A stretch of 8,179 nt of DNA from an uncultured Pseudomonas sp. (GCF_946885885.1 NZ_CAMPHN010000187.1:1-8179); one strand, 5' to 3'; shown: positions 1 through 6,091, counted from the stretch's first letter. Notes: generated by a model not told the origin, from the letters alone. Made by a program: numbers and translations.

Positions 1-43
1 GCCGTTGAGCTAGAGTCCGCGGCTATTGAACAGGAGCATGACG

Positions 44-256
44 ATGGGAATGCAATGTACTGAATGCGGTGCCCAGGTAGCCGCGGACGCTGAGCGCTGC
101 CCGTCCTGTGGTGCGGCGTTGCCGAGAAAGACCAAGTTGTTGCCGATCGCGGCTTTTATGTTGATCGTGATTCTGGTGATTTCCTCCTATATGAAAAAAG
201 AGGAGCAGCCACCGGCTGAGCCTGCGCCGGCGGTCAAGACGCTGGAGTCGCAGTAG
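44..256 (+). CDS. Small zinc-ribbon, single-span membrane protein of unknown function
   Basis: A 70-residue protein. Residues 5-23 form a CxxCG...CPxCG zinc ribbon with Cys 5, 8, 19 and 22, as in the short zinc-ribbon domains found at the N-terminus of many bacterial proteins. A basic PRKTK segment follows, then one hydrophobic segment (about residues 32-49, LPIAAFMLIVILVISSY), then a charged, Pro/Ala-rich tail. The likely topology is a cytoplasmic zinc ribbon anchored to the inner membrane by one helix. Start choice: in-frame starts exist at 26 (TTG), 38, 44 and 50. The AGGAG at 32-36 is 7 nt before ATG 44, is only 1 nt before ATG 38, and lies inside the TTG version, so 44 is preferred. The stop lies 12 nt before dinB, so the two are probably co-transcribed. 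No function can be assigned; a metal-binding or protein-docking role is inference. Confidence 0.8.
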   Translation: MGMQCTECGAQVAADAERCPSCGAALPRKTKLLPIAAFMLIVILVISSYMKKEEQPPAEPAPAVKTLESQ

Positions 257-268
257 TCGGCGACCTCT

Positions 269-1330
269 ATGACGGCGCGAAAGATCATCCACGTCGATTG
301 CGACTGCTTCTATGCGGCGATCGAGATGCGCGACGACCCGAGCCTGGCCGGCAAGCCGTTGGCGGTGGGCGGCGCGGCGGATCGACGTGGGGTGATCGCC
401 ACCTGCAACTACGAGGCGCGCGCCTATGGCGTGCGCTCGGCGATGGCGTCCGGGCATGCGTTGAAATTGTGCCCGGACTTATTGATCGTCAAGCCGCGGA
501 TGGACGTTTATAAAGCGGTCTCGCGGGAAATCCAGGCGATCTTTCGGGATTACACCGAGGTGATCGAGCCGCTGTCGCTGGACGAAGCCTATCTGGATGT
601 CTCCCATAGCCCGCATTTCGCCGGCAGCGCCACGCGTATCGCCCAGGACATTCGCCGGCGCGTGTCCCAGGAGTTGCACATCACGGTGTCCGCCGGCGTG
701 GCGCCGAACAAGTTTCTGGCAAAGATCGCCAGCGATTGGAAAAAGCCCAATGGCTTGTTCGTCATCACCCCGGATCAGGTCGAGGATTTCGTCGCGCAGC
801 TGCCAGTCGCCAAACTGCATGGAGTCGGTAAGGTGACGGCGGAAAAGCTCGGGCGTTTGGGCGTACGCAGCTGCGACGACTTGCGCGTCTGGAGCAAGTT
901 GGGGCTGGTGAAGGAATTCGGCAGCTTCGGCGAGCGGCTCTGGGGGTTGGCGCGAGGTATCGATGAGCGCCGGGTGCAGACCGACAGCCGGCGACAGTCG
1001 GTGAGCGTGGAGACCACCTTCGATCAGGACCTGCCCGATCTGGCCGCCTGTTTCGAGCAGCTGCCGCACTTGCTCGATGAACTGGCGACGCGCATGGCGC
1101 GTCTGGATGCCAGTTATCGAGCGGACAAACCGTTCGTCAAAATCAAATTCCATGATTTCACCCAGACCACCCTTGAACAGGCGGGCGCACGCCGGGACCT
1201 GGACAGCTACAAACTACTGCTTAGCGCCGCCTTCGCCCGGGGCGACAAACCGGTGCGTTTGCTCGGCGTGGGGGTGCGCTTGCACGACCTGCGCAACCGG
1301 CACGAACAATTGGAGTTGTTCGCGCCCTGA
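269..1330 (+). CDS. dinB: DNA polymerase IV (Y-family translesion polymerase)
   Basis: This 353-residue protein closely follows E. coli DinB (351 aa). It is an error-prone polymerase without proofreading that extends distorted or damaged primer ends. The palm/finger region carries the catalytic acids: Asp10 in IHVDCDCFYAA, and Asp105-Glu106 in PLSLDEAYLDV. Tyr15 occupies the steric-gate position (Phe13 in E. coli) that excludes ribonucleotides. SAGVAPNKFLAKIASD (141-156) is the conserved palm motif. A helix-hairpin-helix (LPVAKLHGVGKVTAEKLG, about 178-195) lies in the thumb, and the little-finger domain spans about 243-345. The C-terminus contains QLELF (347-351), which matches the beta-clamp-binding pentapeptide. 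The ATG at 269 has no clear Shine-Dalgarno sequence, which fits translational coupling to the small gene ending 12 nt upstream. It is convergent with the gene at 1345-1779, 14 nt away. No LexA box or terminator was seen. Confidence 0.98.
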   Translation: MTARKIIHVDCDCFYAAIEMRDDPSLAGKPLAVGGAADRRGVIATCNYEARAYGVRSAMASGHALKLCPDLLIVKPRMDVYKAVSREIQAIFRDYTEVIEPLSLDEAYLDVSHSPHFAGSATRIAQDIRRRVSQELHITVSAGVAPNKFLAKIASDWKKPNGLFVITPDQVEDFVAQLPVAKLHGVGKVTAEKLGRLGVRSCDDLRVWSKLGLVKEFGSFGERLWGLARGIDERRVQTDSRRQSVSVETTFDQDLPDLAACFEQLPHLLDELATRMARLDASYRADKPFVKIKFHDFTQTTLEQAGARRDLDSYKLLLSAAFARGDKPVRLLGVGVRLHDLRNRHEQLELFAP

Positions 1331-1344
1331 TCGGGTTTCGCGGG

Positions 1345-1779
1345 TCAGGCTTGTTCAGCGCAGGCGGGGCACAGGTGGCGGCCTTTTTCGCTGCGCCAAC
1401 CCAGCTCGTTGATCCGCGCTTCGGCGGCCGGGGCCTGGGCTTTTTTGCCGAGGGCGGCATCCACGGCGAATTCGAAATCCAGCTGCGCGGCGCAGCTATC
1501 GCAGTTGACCTGCCAGTTGAAGATCGCCAGTTCGCCGAAAACCGGGCCGCGGGCCACGGCGACCCACTGGCCGGTCGGGTTGATCAGATGACGAACCTTA
1601 TCGACGGTCAAGCGCATGCTCAGGTCGCGGCTGCCTTTGAGGGTGACCAGCAGGCTATCGCCGTCGCGCATCGAACCACCATTGCCGGTGACTTGATAGC
1701 GGCCCGGCGCCAGGGCGCGGCATTCGATAAGGGTGTGTTCGGGGTTGAGCAGGTTGTAGCGAAAGTCGTGTTCGGCCAT
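1345..1779 (-). CDS. Conserved hypothetical protein with two CxxC pairs, downstream of ldhA
   Basis: A soluble-looking 144-residue protein without signal peptide or membrane segment. The N-terminal ~90 residues look like a compact beta-rich domain (for example LAPGRYQVTGNGG, GDSLLVTLKGSRDLSMRLTVDKV, GQWVAVARGPVFGELAIFNW). A CxxC (Cys93, Cys96 in NCDSCAAQ) follows, then an Ala-rich segment, then a second CxxC near the end (Cys137, Cys140 in HLCPACAEQA). The four cysteines could form one split zinc site. The start is well supported: GGAGG (1784-1788) lies 4 nt before the ATG. It sits 27 nt downstream of ldhA with a perfect hairpin in the gap, so it is probably the second gene of an ldhA transcript. 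From memory, P. aeruginosa has a hypothetical gene next to dinB (around PA0922) that may be the orthologue. No biochemical function can be read from the sequence. Confidence 0.85.
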   Translation of the reverse strand: MAEHDFRYNLLNPEHTLIECRALAPGRYQVTGNGGSMRDGDSLLVTLKGSRDLSMRLTVDKVRHLINPTGQWVAVARGPVFGELAIFNWQVNCDSCAAQLDFEFAVDAALGKKAQAPAAEARINELGWRSEKGRHLCPACAEQA

Positions 1780-1789
1780 GGTTCCTCCA

Positions 1790-1819
1790 GATCGGCGCGA
1801 ATACTATCACGCGCCGATC
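1790..1819 (-). promoter_or_regulatory. Perfect 10-bp hairpin spanning the ldhA stop codon
   Basis: Arms at 1790-1799 and 1810-1819 (GATCGGCGCG / CGCGCCGATC) are perfectly complementary, 8 of 10 pairs being G-C, around a 10-nt loop. In the minus-strand mRNA the first arm encodes the last residues of LdhA. The loop begins with the TGA stop followed in frame by TAG, and the second arm ends 1 nt before the GGAGG of the next gene. There is no U-tract, so it is not a standard intrinsic terminator. Plausible roles are translational coupling (a terminating ribosome melts the stem), partial attenuation, or protection of the ldhA mRNA from 3' exonucleases. The structure is seen directly; the role is inference. 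Confidence 0.6.
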
Positions 1820-2802
1820 CGTACCTGATTGCTCGGCGTGCCGGCGGCCCAGGCGGCGATGTTGTCGAGGGTGGTGCGGGCGATGGCCGCCAGCGCTTCC
1901 TGGGTGAGAAAGGCTTGGTGCGCGGTGACTATGACGTTGGGGAAGCTCAACAGGCGGGCCAGCACGTCGTCCTGCAGGGGCAGGTCGGAGCAGTCCTCGA
2001 AAAACAGCTCGGCTTCTTCCTCGTAGACATCCAGGCCGAGGTAGCCGAGCTGCCCGCTTTTCAGCGCGCCGATCAGCGCCGGGGTGTCGATCAGGGCGCC
2101 GCGGCCGGTGTTGATCAGCATCGCGCCGCGCTTCATCCGCGCCAGGCTCCGGGCGTCGATCAGGTGGTGGCTGCTCTCGGTCAACGGGCAATGCAGGCTG
2201 ATGATGTCGCTCTCGGCGATCAGTTGTGGCAATGGCACTTGAATGGCGCCGAAGGCTTCCAGGCCCTCGACCTCGCGCGGGTCGAATACCAGCACGCGGC
2301 AGCCGAAGCCGGCCATGATGCGGGCGAAGACCATGCCGATCTTACCGGCGCCGATAACCCCGACCTGTTTGCCATAAAGGTCGAAACCGATCAGCCCGTG
2401 CAGCGAGAAGTCGCCTTCGCGGGTGCGGTTGAAGGCGCGGTGCACGCGGCGGTTGAGCGACAGGATCAGCGCCACCGCGTGTTCCGCCACGGCATGCGGC
2501 GAATACTCGGGCACCCTGACCACGCAGAGCCCGAGGCGCTGCGCGGCGCTGAGGTCGACATGGTTGTAGCCCGCCGAGCGCAGGGCGATCAGACGCGTGC
2601 CGCCCTCGGCCAGGCGTTCGAGTACCGGTGCCGAGAGGTCGTCGTTGATAAAGGCGCACACCACCTCATGGCCCGCCGCCAGCGCCGCGCTGTCGAGGGT
2701 CAGGCGGGCCTGTTGGAAATGCAATTGATATCCGGGCGCGACCTCGGCGGCGAGAAAGCTGGCGCTGTCATAGGGTTTGCTGCTGAAAAACAGGATATGC
2801 AT
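1807..2802 (-). CDS. ldhA: D-lactate dehydrogenase, NAD-dependent, fermentative type
   Basis: This 331-residue cytoplasmic enzyme of the D-2-hydroxyacid dehydrogenase family interconverts pyruvate plus NADH and D-lactate plus NAD+, which regenerates NAD+ when respiration is limited. The Rossmann motif GAGKIG is at 151-156. Asp174 in VLVFDP sits at the end of the second strand, the usual NAD-selective residue. The catalytic set is complete: Arg234 in INTGRGALID, Glu263 in LDVYEEE and His295 in VTAHQAF. LRSAGYNHVD (74-83) is the substrate-loop motif of the LdhA subgroup. The length is typical for the subgroup. The reading frame stays open 19 codons further upstream, but the start at 2802 is preferred because AAGGAG (2808-2813) lies 5 nt before it, MHILFFSSKPYD is the usual N-terminus, and the longer frame runs into REP sequence. 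The protein ends on tandem stops TGA TAG. It lies downstream of gacS on the same strand across a REP array. Confidence 0.96.
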   Translation of the reverse strand: MHILFFSSKPYDSASFLAAEVAPGYQLHFQQARLTLDSAALAAGHEVVCAFINDDLSAPVLERLAEGGTRLIALRSAGYNHVDLSAAQRLGLCVVRVPEYSPHAVAEHAVALILSLNRRVHRAFNRTREGDFSLHGLIGFDLYGKQVGVIGAGKIGMVFARIMAGFGCRVLVFDPREVEGLEAFGAIQVPLPQLIAESDIISLHCPLTESSHHLIDARSLARMKRGAMLINTGRGALIDTPALIGALKSGQLGYLGLDVYEEEAELFFEDCSDLPLQDDVLARLLSFPNVIVTAHQAFLTQEALAAIARTTLDNIAAWAAGTPSNQVRIGA

Positions 2803-2807
2803 GCTGG

Positions 2808-2813
2808 CTCCTT
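2808..2813 (-). promoter_or_regulatory. Ribosome binding site of ldhA
   Basis: AAGGAG on the minus strand, 5 nt before the ATG at 2802. It decides between this start and the upstream in-frame ATG at 2859, which lies inside REP sequence. Confidence 0.85.
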
Positions 2814-2844
2814 GCGCTTGTTCGCGGGAAGGCGGGTGAATGGC

Positions 2845-2911
2845 GTAGCCCGGATGCAATCCGGGAGCTATCTATAAGGCGACAGCTTTTCCCGGATTTC
2901 ATCCGGGCTAC
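2845..2911. repeat. REP pair 1: two inverted GTAG-type REP elements
   Basis: Two 21-nt elements face each other. The first (2845-2865, plus) reads GTAG-CCCGGAT-GCA-ATCCGGG. The second (2891-2911, minus) reads GTAG-CCCGGAT-GAA-ATCCGGG. Each is a perfect 7-bp stem with a 3-nt loop, preceded by the conserved GTAG; they differ only in one loop base. The 25-nt spacer carries short inverted AGCT repeats at 2866-2869 and 2884-2887, so the whole 67 nt can fold as one larger cruciform, like a BIME. GTAG 5' of a GC-rich hairpin is the hallmark of REP sequences mobilised by RAYT (TnpA-REP) transposases; no RAYT gene is in the window. The pair lies 43 nt before the ldhA start, so it falls in the ldhA promoter/leader region. 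Confidence 0.85.
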
Positions 2912-2963
2912 CAGAGCGCGCAACGCCGTAGATCCCATGTTTATCTGCAAGGCCTGCGAACTC

Positions 2964-3030
2964 GTAGCCTGGATGAAATCCGGGGAGCGATGCCGACCGC
3001 ACAACCTGCCCCGGATGGCATCAGGGCTAC
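2964..3030. repeat. REP pair 2: second inverted GTAG-type pair, same geometry
   Basis: Elements at 2964-2984 (plus, GTAG-CCTGGAT-GAA-ATCCGGG) and 3010-3030 (minus, GTAG-CCCTGAT-GCC-ATCCGGG) are separated by 25 nt. Total length is 67 nt, exactly as in the pair at 2845-2911, and the pair starts 119 nt further on. Each arm carries one stem mismatch, so this copy is more decayed. The spacer sequence resembles that of pair 1 only faintly. The repeated geometry points to a defined two-element unit rather than chance palindromes. Confidence 0.8.
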
Positions 3031-3041
3031 ACATGCAGCCT

Positions 3042-3113
3042 GTAGCCCGGGTTGAGCACAGCGATACCCGGGGCACCCTTTCCCCGGGTGTCGCTTCGCT
3101 CGACCCAGGCTAC
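3042..3113. repeat. 72-nt imperfect palindrome, second REP subtype
   Basis: Two 32-nt arms (3042-3073 and 3082-3113) flank an 8-nt centre (CACCCTTT). They match at 27 of 32 positions by eye. Each arm reads outward from GTAGCC and is itself a hairpin with a CCCGGGT/ACCCGGG-type stem and a longer loop containing GAGC..AGCGA. It is thus a different subtype from the neighbouring 21-nt REPs but shares the GTAGCC terminus. The minus-strand arm carries GCGAAGC (plus GCTTCGC, 3093-3099), a sequence known to form an exceptionally stable DNA mini-hairpin; the other arm has GCACAGC there. GTAGCCCGGGTTGAGC-type repeats are, to my knowledge, common in pseudomonads and related bacteria. Confidence 0.8.
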
Positions 3114-3133
3114 GGATTACGCGTTTTTTAGCC

Positions 3134-3154
3134 CCCGGGCTGCATTCGGGCTAC
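3134..3154 (-). repeat. Single REP element downstream of gacS
   Basis: On the minus strand this reads GTAG-CCCGAAT-GCA-GCCCGGG. It differs from the element at 2845-2865 at three positions, which weakens the inner stem. It has no visible partner and lies 11 nt beyond the gacS stop. No U-tract terminator for gacS was found, so this and the neighbouring palindromes are the only strong structures that could define the 3' end of the gacS mRNA. Between 3114 and 3133 there is only a run of six T at 3124-3129. Confidence 0.65.
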
Positions 3155-3165
3155 AAGCCAGGTTT

Positions 3166-5919
3166 TTAGGCGCTGACCTTGGCTTCCCGGGCCAGGCGTT
3201 CGATCGCCGTATCCAGCTCGTCGAGTGCGTGTTGCGCCGCCGGGTCGTCCTGTTTCAGCAGGGTTTCGCTGCGTTGGCAGGCCGCACGCAGTTGCGGTAC
3301 GCCGCAATAGCGGGTGGCGCCGTGCAGGCGGTGCACGCGTTCGATCAGGGCGTTGCGTTCTCCGGCCTCGCGTGCCTGGCGGATCGCCTGGCGGTCGCTG
3401 GGCAAGCCGGCCAGCAGCATGCTCAGCATATCGGCTGCCAAGTCGGCTTTGCCGGCGGCCAGGCGCAGGCCTTCTTCAGCGTCCAGCACGCTCAGGCTGT
3501 TGCCGGATGCCGCGCCCGCGCCGCTGCGTTCCGGGCCTTGATTGCGCAGCGCCAGGCCGGTCCACTTGAGAATGACCTGAGCCAACTGCCGTTCGCTGAT
3601 CGGTTTGGTCAGGTAGTCGTCGAGACCGCTTTGCAGCAGCGCGCGTTTTTCGTTGGCCAGGGCGTGGGCGGTCAGGGCGATGATCGGCACGGGCGTGCGT
3701 TCCTGTTCGTTCTCCCACTGGCGAATCGCCTCGGTAGCTTGGCGGCCATCCATGCCGGGCATCTGCACGTCCATGAAGATCAGGTCGAAGCCGCCTTGCT
3801 TGGCCTTTTCCACTGCGACATAACCACTCTCGGCGGTCTCCACCTGGGCGCCCATGTCGTCGAGCAGGGTTTGCACCAACAGCAGGTTGGCCGGGTTATC
3901 GTCGACGCACAGCACATGTGGCGCCCGGCTGGGGGCTTGGCTGCTTTCCGTTATACGAGTTTGTCGCGGGCTGATCAGTTCGGCCAGGGCGCGCTGCAAT
4001 TTGCGTGTGCAAGCCGGTTTCGCCTGCAATTGGCTGTGCGCATCCGGCAGCGCTTCGTGAAACAGCGACTGCTCGGTGGTGGGGCACAGCACCAGCGCTT
4101 TGCAGCTCAACCGGTCGAGATCCCAGATGCGCTGGCCGAGGCGTTCCGGCGGCATCAGTTGGGCGGTTAAGCCGAGCACGGCGAGCTCGATCGGCTGCGC
4201 GCCGTGTCGGGCCTTGGTCACCGCTTCGAGCAGCGTATCGAGGTCGGCGAAAGCGCTGACCCGCAGGCCGCAGTCTTCCAGTTGGTGTTGCAGTGCCTGA
4301 CGCGACAGCTCGTTGCTTTCCAGGATCGCCGCATGGCGCCCGAGCAGGGGCGGGCGCGGCAGGTCTTCGGCATCGTCGCGGGCTTTCGGCAGGTTGATCG
4401 TGATCCAGAATTCCGAGCCTTCGTCGGGAATGCTGTCGACACCGATCTCGCCGCCCATCTGTTCGATCAGGCGCTTGGAAATCACCAGGCCCAGGCCGGT
4501 GCCGCCGGCTTGGCGCGACAGCGAATTGTCAGCCTGGCTGAAGGCCTGGAACAGCGCGCGCAGGTCGTCGTCGGACAGGCCGATGCCGGTGTCCTGCACG
4601 CTGATGCGCAGTTGCGCGTGGTCGGCGCTTTCGTCCTCGAGCATGGCGCGCATGATGATGCTGCCCTTGCTGGTGAATTTGATCGCGTTGCTGACCAGGT
4701 TGGTCAGCACCTGCTTCAGGCGCAGCGGGTCGCCGATCAGCGACAGCGGGGTGTCGCGGTAGACCAGGCTGAGCAGTTCCAGATCCTTGGCGTGGGCCGC
4801 CGGGGCGAGGATGGTCAGGGTGTCCTGCAGCAGGTCGCGCAGGTTGAAGGGGATGCTTTCCAGGACCAGTTTGCCGGCCTCGATCTTGGAGAAGTCGAGC
4901 ACCTCGTTGATGATCCCCAGCAGGCTGTCGGCGGATTTCTCGATGGTGTTGAGGTAATCCTGCTGGCGCGGGGTCAGCTCGCTTTTTTGCAGCAGATTGG
5001 TGAAGCCGAGAATGCCGTTGAGTGGCGTGCGGATCTCGTGGCTCATATTGGCCAGGAATTCGGATTTGATGCGGCTGGCTTCCAGGGCTTCCTTGCGGGC
5101 GAAATCCAGTTCGATGTTCTGGATTTCGATGGTCTCGAGGTTCTGCCGCACGTCCTCGGTGGCTTGTTCGATATTGTGTTGTAACTCCTCTTGGGCATTT
5201 TGCAGGGCTTCGGCCATGCGGTTGATGCCGGAGGCCAATTCATCCAGCTCGTGGCTGCCCAATGGCGGCAGACGGGTTTGCAGATTGCCGTCCTTGAGCT
5301 GCGCGACGCTTTGTTTGATCTGTCGCAGCGGTTCGTTGATCGTATGGCTCATGCGCGCGGCGAGCAGGGCGGTGACGATCAAGCCGGCGGCGATCAACAG
5401 CAGGCTGGCGAGCAGGCTGCGATAGCCGCTGATCAGGGTGCTGTGGTGCGACAGTTCCAGCTCGACCCAGCCGAGCAATTCGCTGCCGGGCACCGGCACG
5501 GCCTGGCCGGTAAGGCTCAGGTGCTGTTCGCGCACCGGCAGCAGGAAGCGCGTCGCGTCCTGATTGGTCAGGCGCTCGCCTTGCAGGACATTGCCGTGCG
5601 GCGCCGGGTTGAGCATGCTCGGGCCGGCATGGGCCAGGCGCCCGCGTTCGGCGGAGAGAAAACTGATCGCGCGCACATCCGGTTGTTCCAACGCCTGGGT
5701 GGCGATCCGCTGCAGCAACTGGGCGTCGTTGTGCCACAGCGCGGGCGCGGCCAGCGGCGCCAACTGTTCGGCGATCATTTCCCCGCGCTGCATCAGTTGG
5801 GCTTGCATGCCCGATAACTGCGCCCAGGTGAAGTAGCCGCCGAGCACCAGCGCCAACAGGCTGGTCGGCAACAGGGTAAGCAGTAACACGCGGCCTTTGA
5901 TGCCTAGATCCTTGAACAC
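3166..5919 (-). CDS. gacS: GacS hybrid sensor histidine kinase (tripartite, BarA family)
   Basis: This 917-residue inner-membrane kinase phosphorylates GacA through a His-Asp-His relay and so drives the Gac/Rsm small-RNA pathway controlling secondary metabolism, biofilm and virulence traits. Order: TM1 (about 11-30), periplasmic sensor region (about 31-168), TM2 (about 169-188), HAMP and coiled coil (about 190-285), HisKA with SHEIRTP (His294), ATPase with N box Asn411, DTGIG (443-447) and GGTGLGL (472-478). A degenerate receiver (about 525-650) lacks the acidic pocket. The true receiver has DD at 673-674, phospho-acceptor Asp717 in FMDVQMPGMDG, and Lys772. The C-terminal HPt domain has His863 in VHRLHGATRYCG. 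These positions agree with those I recall for Pseudomonas GacS. Start: GTG at 5919, with GGAGG 6 nt upstream and the family N-terminus (V/M)FKDLGIKGRVLLLTLLPTSL; the frame is open 45 codons further but that extension is not GacS-like. It is divergent from cysM. Confidence 0.98.
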   Translation of the reverse strand: MFKDLGIKGRVLLLTLLPTSLLALVLGGYFTWAQLSGMQAQLMQRGEMIAEQLAPLAAPALWHNDAQLLQRIATQALEQPDVRAISFLSAERGRLAHAGPSMLNPAPHGNVLQGERLTNQDATRFLLPVREQHLSLTGQAVPVPGSELLGWVELELSHHSTLISGYRSLLASLLLIAAGLIVTALLAARMSHTINEPLRQIKQSVAQLKDGNLQTRLPPLGSHELDELASGINRMAEALQNAQEELQHNIEQATEDVRQNLETIEIQNIELDFARKEALEASRIKSEFLANMSHEIRTPLNGILGFTNLLQKSELTPRQQDYLNTIEKSADSLLGIINEVLDFSKIEAGKLVLESIPFNLRDLLQDTLTILAPAAHAKDLELLSLVYRDTPLSLIGDPLRLKQVLTNLVSNAIKFTSKGSIIMRAMLEDESADHAQLRISVQDTGIGLSDDDLRALFQAFSQADNSLSRQAGGTGLGLVISKRLIEQMGGEIGVDSIPDEGSEFWITINLPKARDDAEDLPRPPLLGRHAAILESNELSRQALQHQLEDCGLRVSAFADLDTLLEAVTKARHGAQPIELAVLGLTAQLMPPERLGQRIWDLDRLSCKALVLCPTTEQSLFHEALPDAHSQLQAKPACTRKLQRALAELISPRQTRITESSQAPSRAPHVLCVDDNPANLLLVQTLLDDMGAQVETAESGYVAVEKAKQGGFDLIFMDVQMPGMDGRQATEAIRQWENEQERTPVPIIALTAHALANEKRALLQSGLDDYLTKPISERQLAQVILKWTGLALRNQGPERSGAGAASGNSLSVLDAEEGLRLAAGKADLAADMLSMLLAGLPSDRQAIRQAREAGERNALIERVHRLHGATRYCGVPQLRAACQRSETLLKQDDPAAQHALDELDTAIERLAREAKVSA

Positions 5920-5925
5920 TTTATT

Positions 5926-5930
5926 CCTCC
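5926..5930 (-). promoter_or_regulatory. Ribosome binding site fixing the GTG start of gacS
   Basis: GGAGG on the minus strand, 6 nt before the GTG at 5919. It supports the 917-residue protein over the 962-residue open frame beginning at 6054. Confidence 0.88.
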
Positions 5931-5947
5931 CGCGATCTGGTTGCGGC

Positions 5948-5953
5948 AGTGTA
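5948..5953 (-). promoter_or_regulatory. Possible -10 element for gacS
   Basis: The minus strand reads TACACT (4 of 6 matches to TATAAT) about 29 nt before the GTG, which would give a leader of roughly 20 nt. No good -35 hexamer was found at 16-18 nt, so this is a weak call. Confidence 0.25.
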
Positions 5954-6070
5954 GCGATTCGACGGCGCAGAAGCTGTAATCGCGTGACCGGGTTTGCCCA
6001 TGCGCGCGGACCGGCGGCATGTCGCGCGCTGAGGTTTTGCGCCCATGAGTCCAAGCCCGTATGAGCTCAA

Positions 6071-6091
6071 CGGCGATTATGGCCATCGCCG
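6071..6091. promoter_or_regulatory. Operator-like palindrome upstream of cysM
   Basis: A perfect 7-bp inverted repeat (CGGCGAT at 6071-6077, ATCGCCG at 6085-6091) flanks a 7-nt centre. A second inverted repeat, AACGGC (6069-6074) with GCCGTT (6096-6101), overlaps it. It lies in the gacS-cysM divergent region just before a possible cysM -10 (TATCAT, 6101-6106), where a regulator could act. The symmetry is seen directly; binding of any protein is inference. Confidence 0.4.

Noticed and set aside
1..63. Open frame from base 1 to the TGA at 61-63, possibly the tail of an upstream gene
   Set aside because: Only 20 codons are visible and it would overlap the zinc-ribbon start. Other frames also stop nearby, so nothing supports it over chance.
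1331..1400. Possible terminator after dinB (GC-rich sequence before the T-run near 1384)
   Set aside because: The GGCGGCC before the T-run does not form a stem with a usable loop, and the T-run lies inside the coding region of the convergent gene.
2803..2859. 19-codon N-terminal extension of ldhA
   Set aside because: The upstream ATG lies in REP sequence and has no ribosome binding site, while the ATG at 2802 has AAGGAG and the family N-terminus.
1351..2877. A 508-codon open frame on the plus strand, antisense to ldhA and the CxxC gene
   Set aside because: It is the mirror of two well-supported minus-strand genes, with low-complexity Ala/Gly/Gln/Val-rich composition typical of antisense frames in GC-rich DNA and no recognisable domain.
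3114..3130. Run of six T as an intrinsic terminator on the plus strand
   Set aside because: No hairpin lies directly before it, and no plus-strand gene ends nearby.
2845..3154. CRISPR array
   Set aside because: The repeats alternate in orientation, belong to two subtypes, have self-complementary stems and irregular gaps, and no cas gene is present. They fit REP/BIME elements.
3052..5817. Long plus-strand frames (372, 326 and 208 codons) antisense to gacS
   Set aside because: They overlap a complete, motif-verified GacS and show only antisense-type composition. The first also begins inside REP sequence.
6001..6029. Alternating GC blocks TGCGCGCG and TCGCGCGC as a hairpin or Z-DNA signal
   Set aside because: They are short and expected in such GC-rich sequence. 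The pairing is only about 6 bp over a 14-nt or longer loop, with no clear relation to a promoter.
5920..6054. 45-codon N-terminal extension of gacS to an ATG at 6054
   Set aside because: It is not like GacS N-termini, would run through the divergent promoter region, and the GTG at 5919 has a strong GGAGG at proper spacing.
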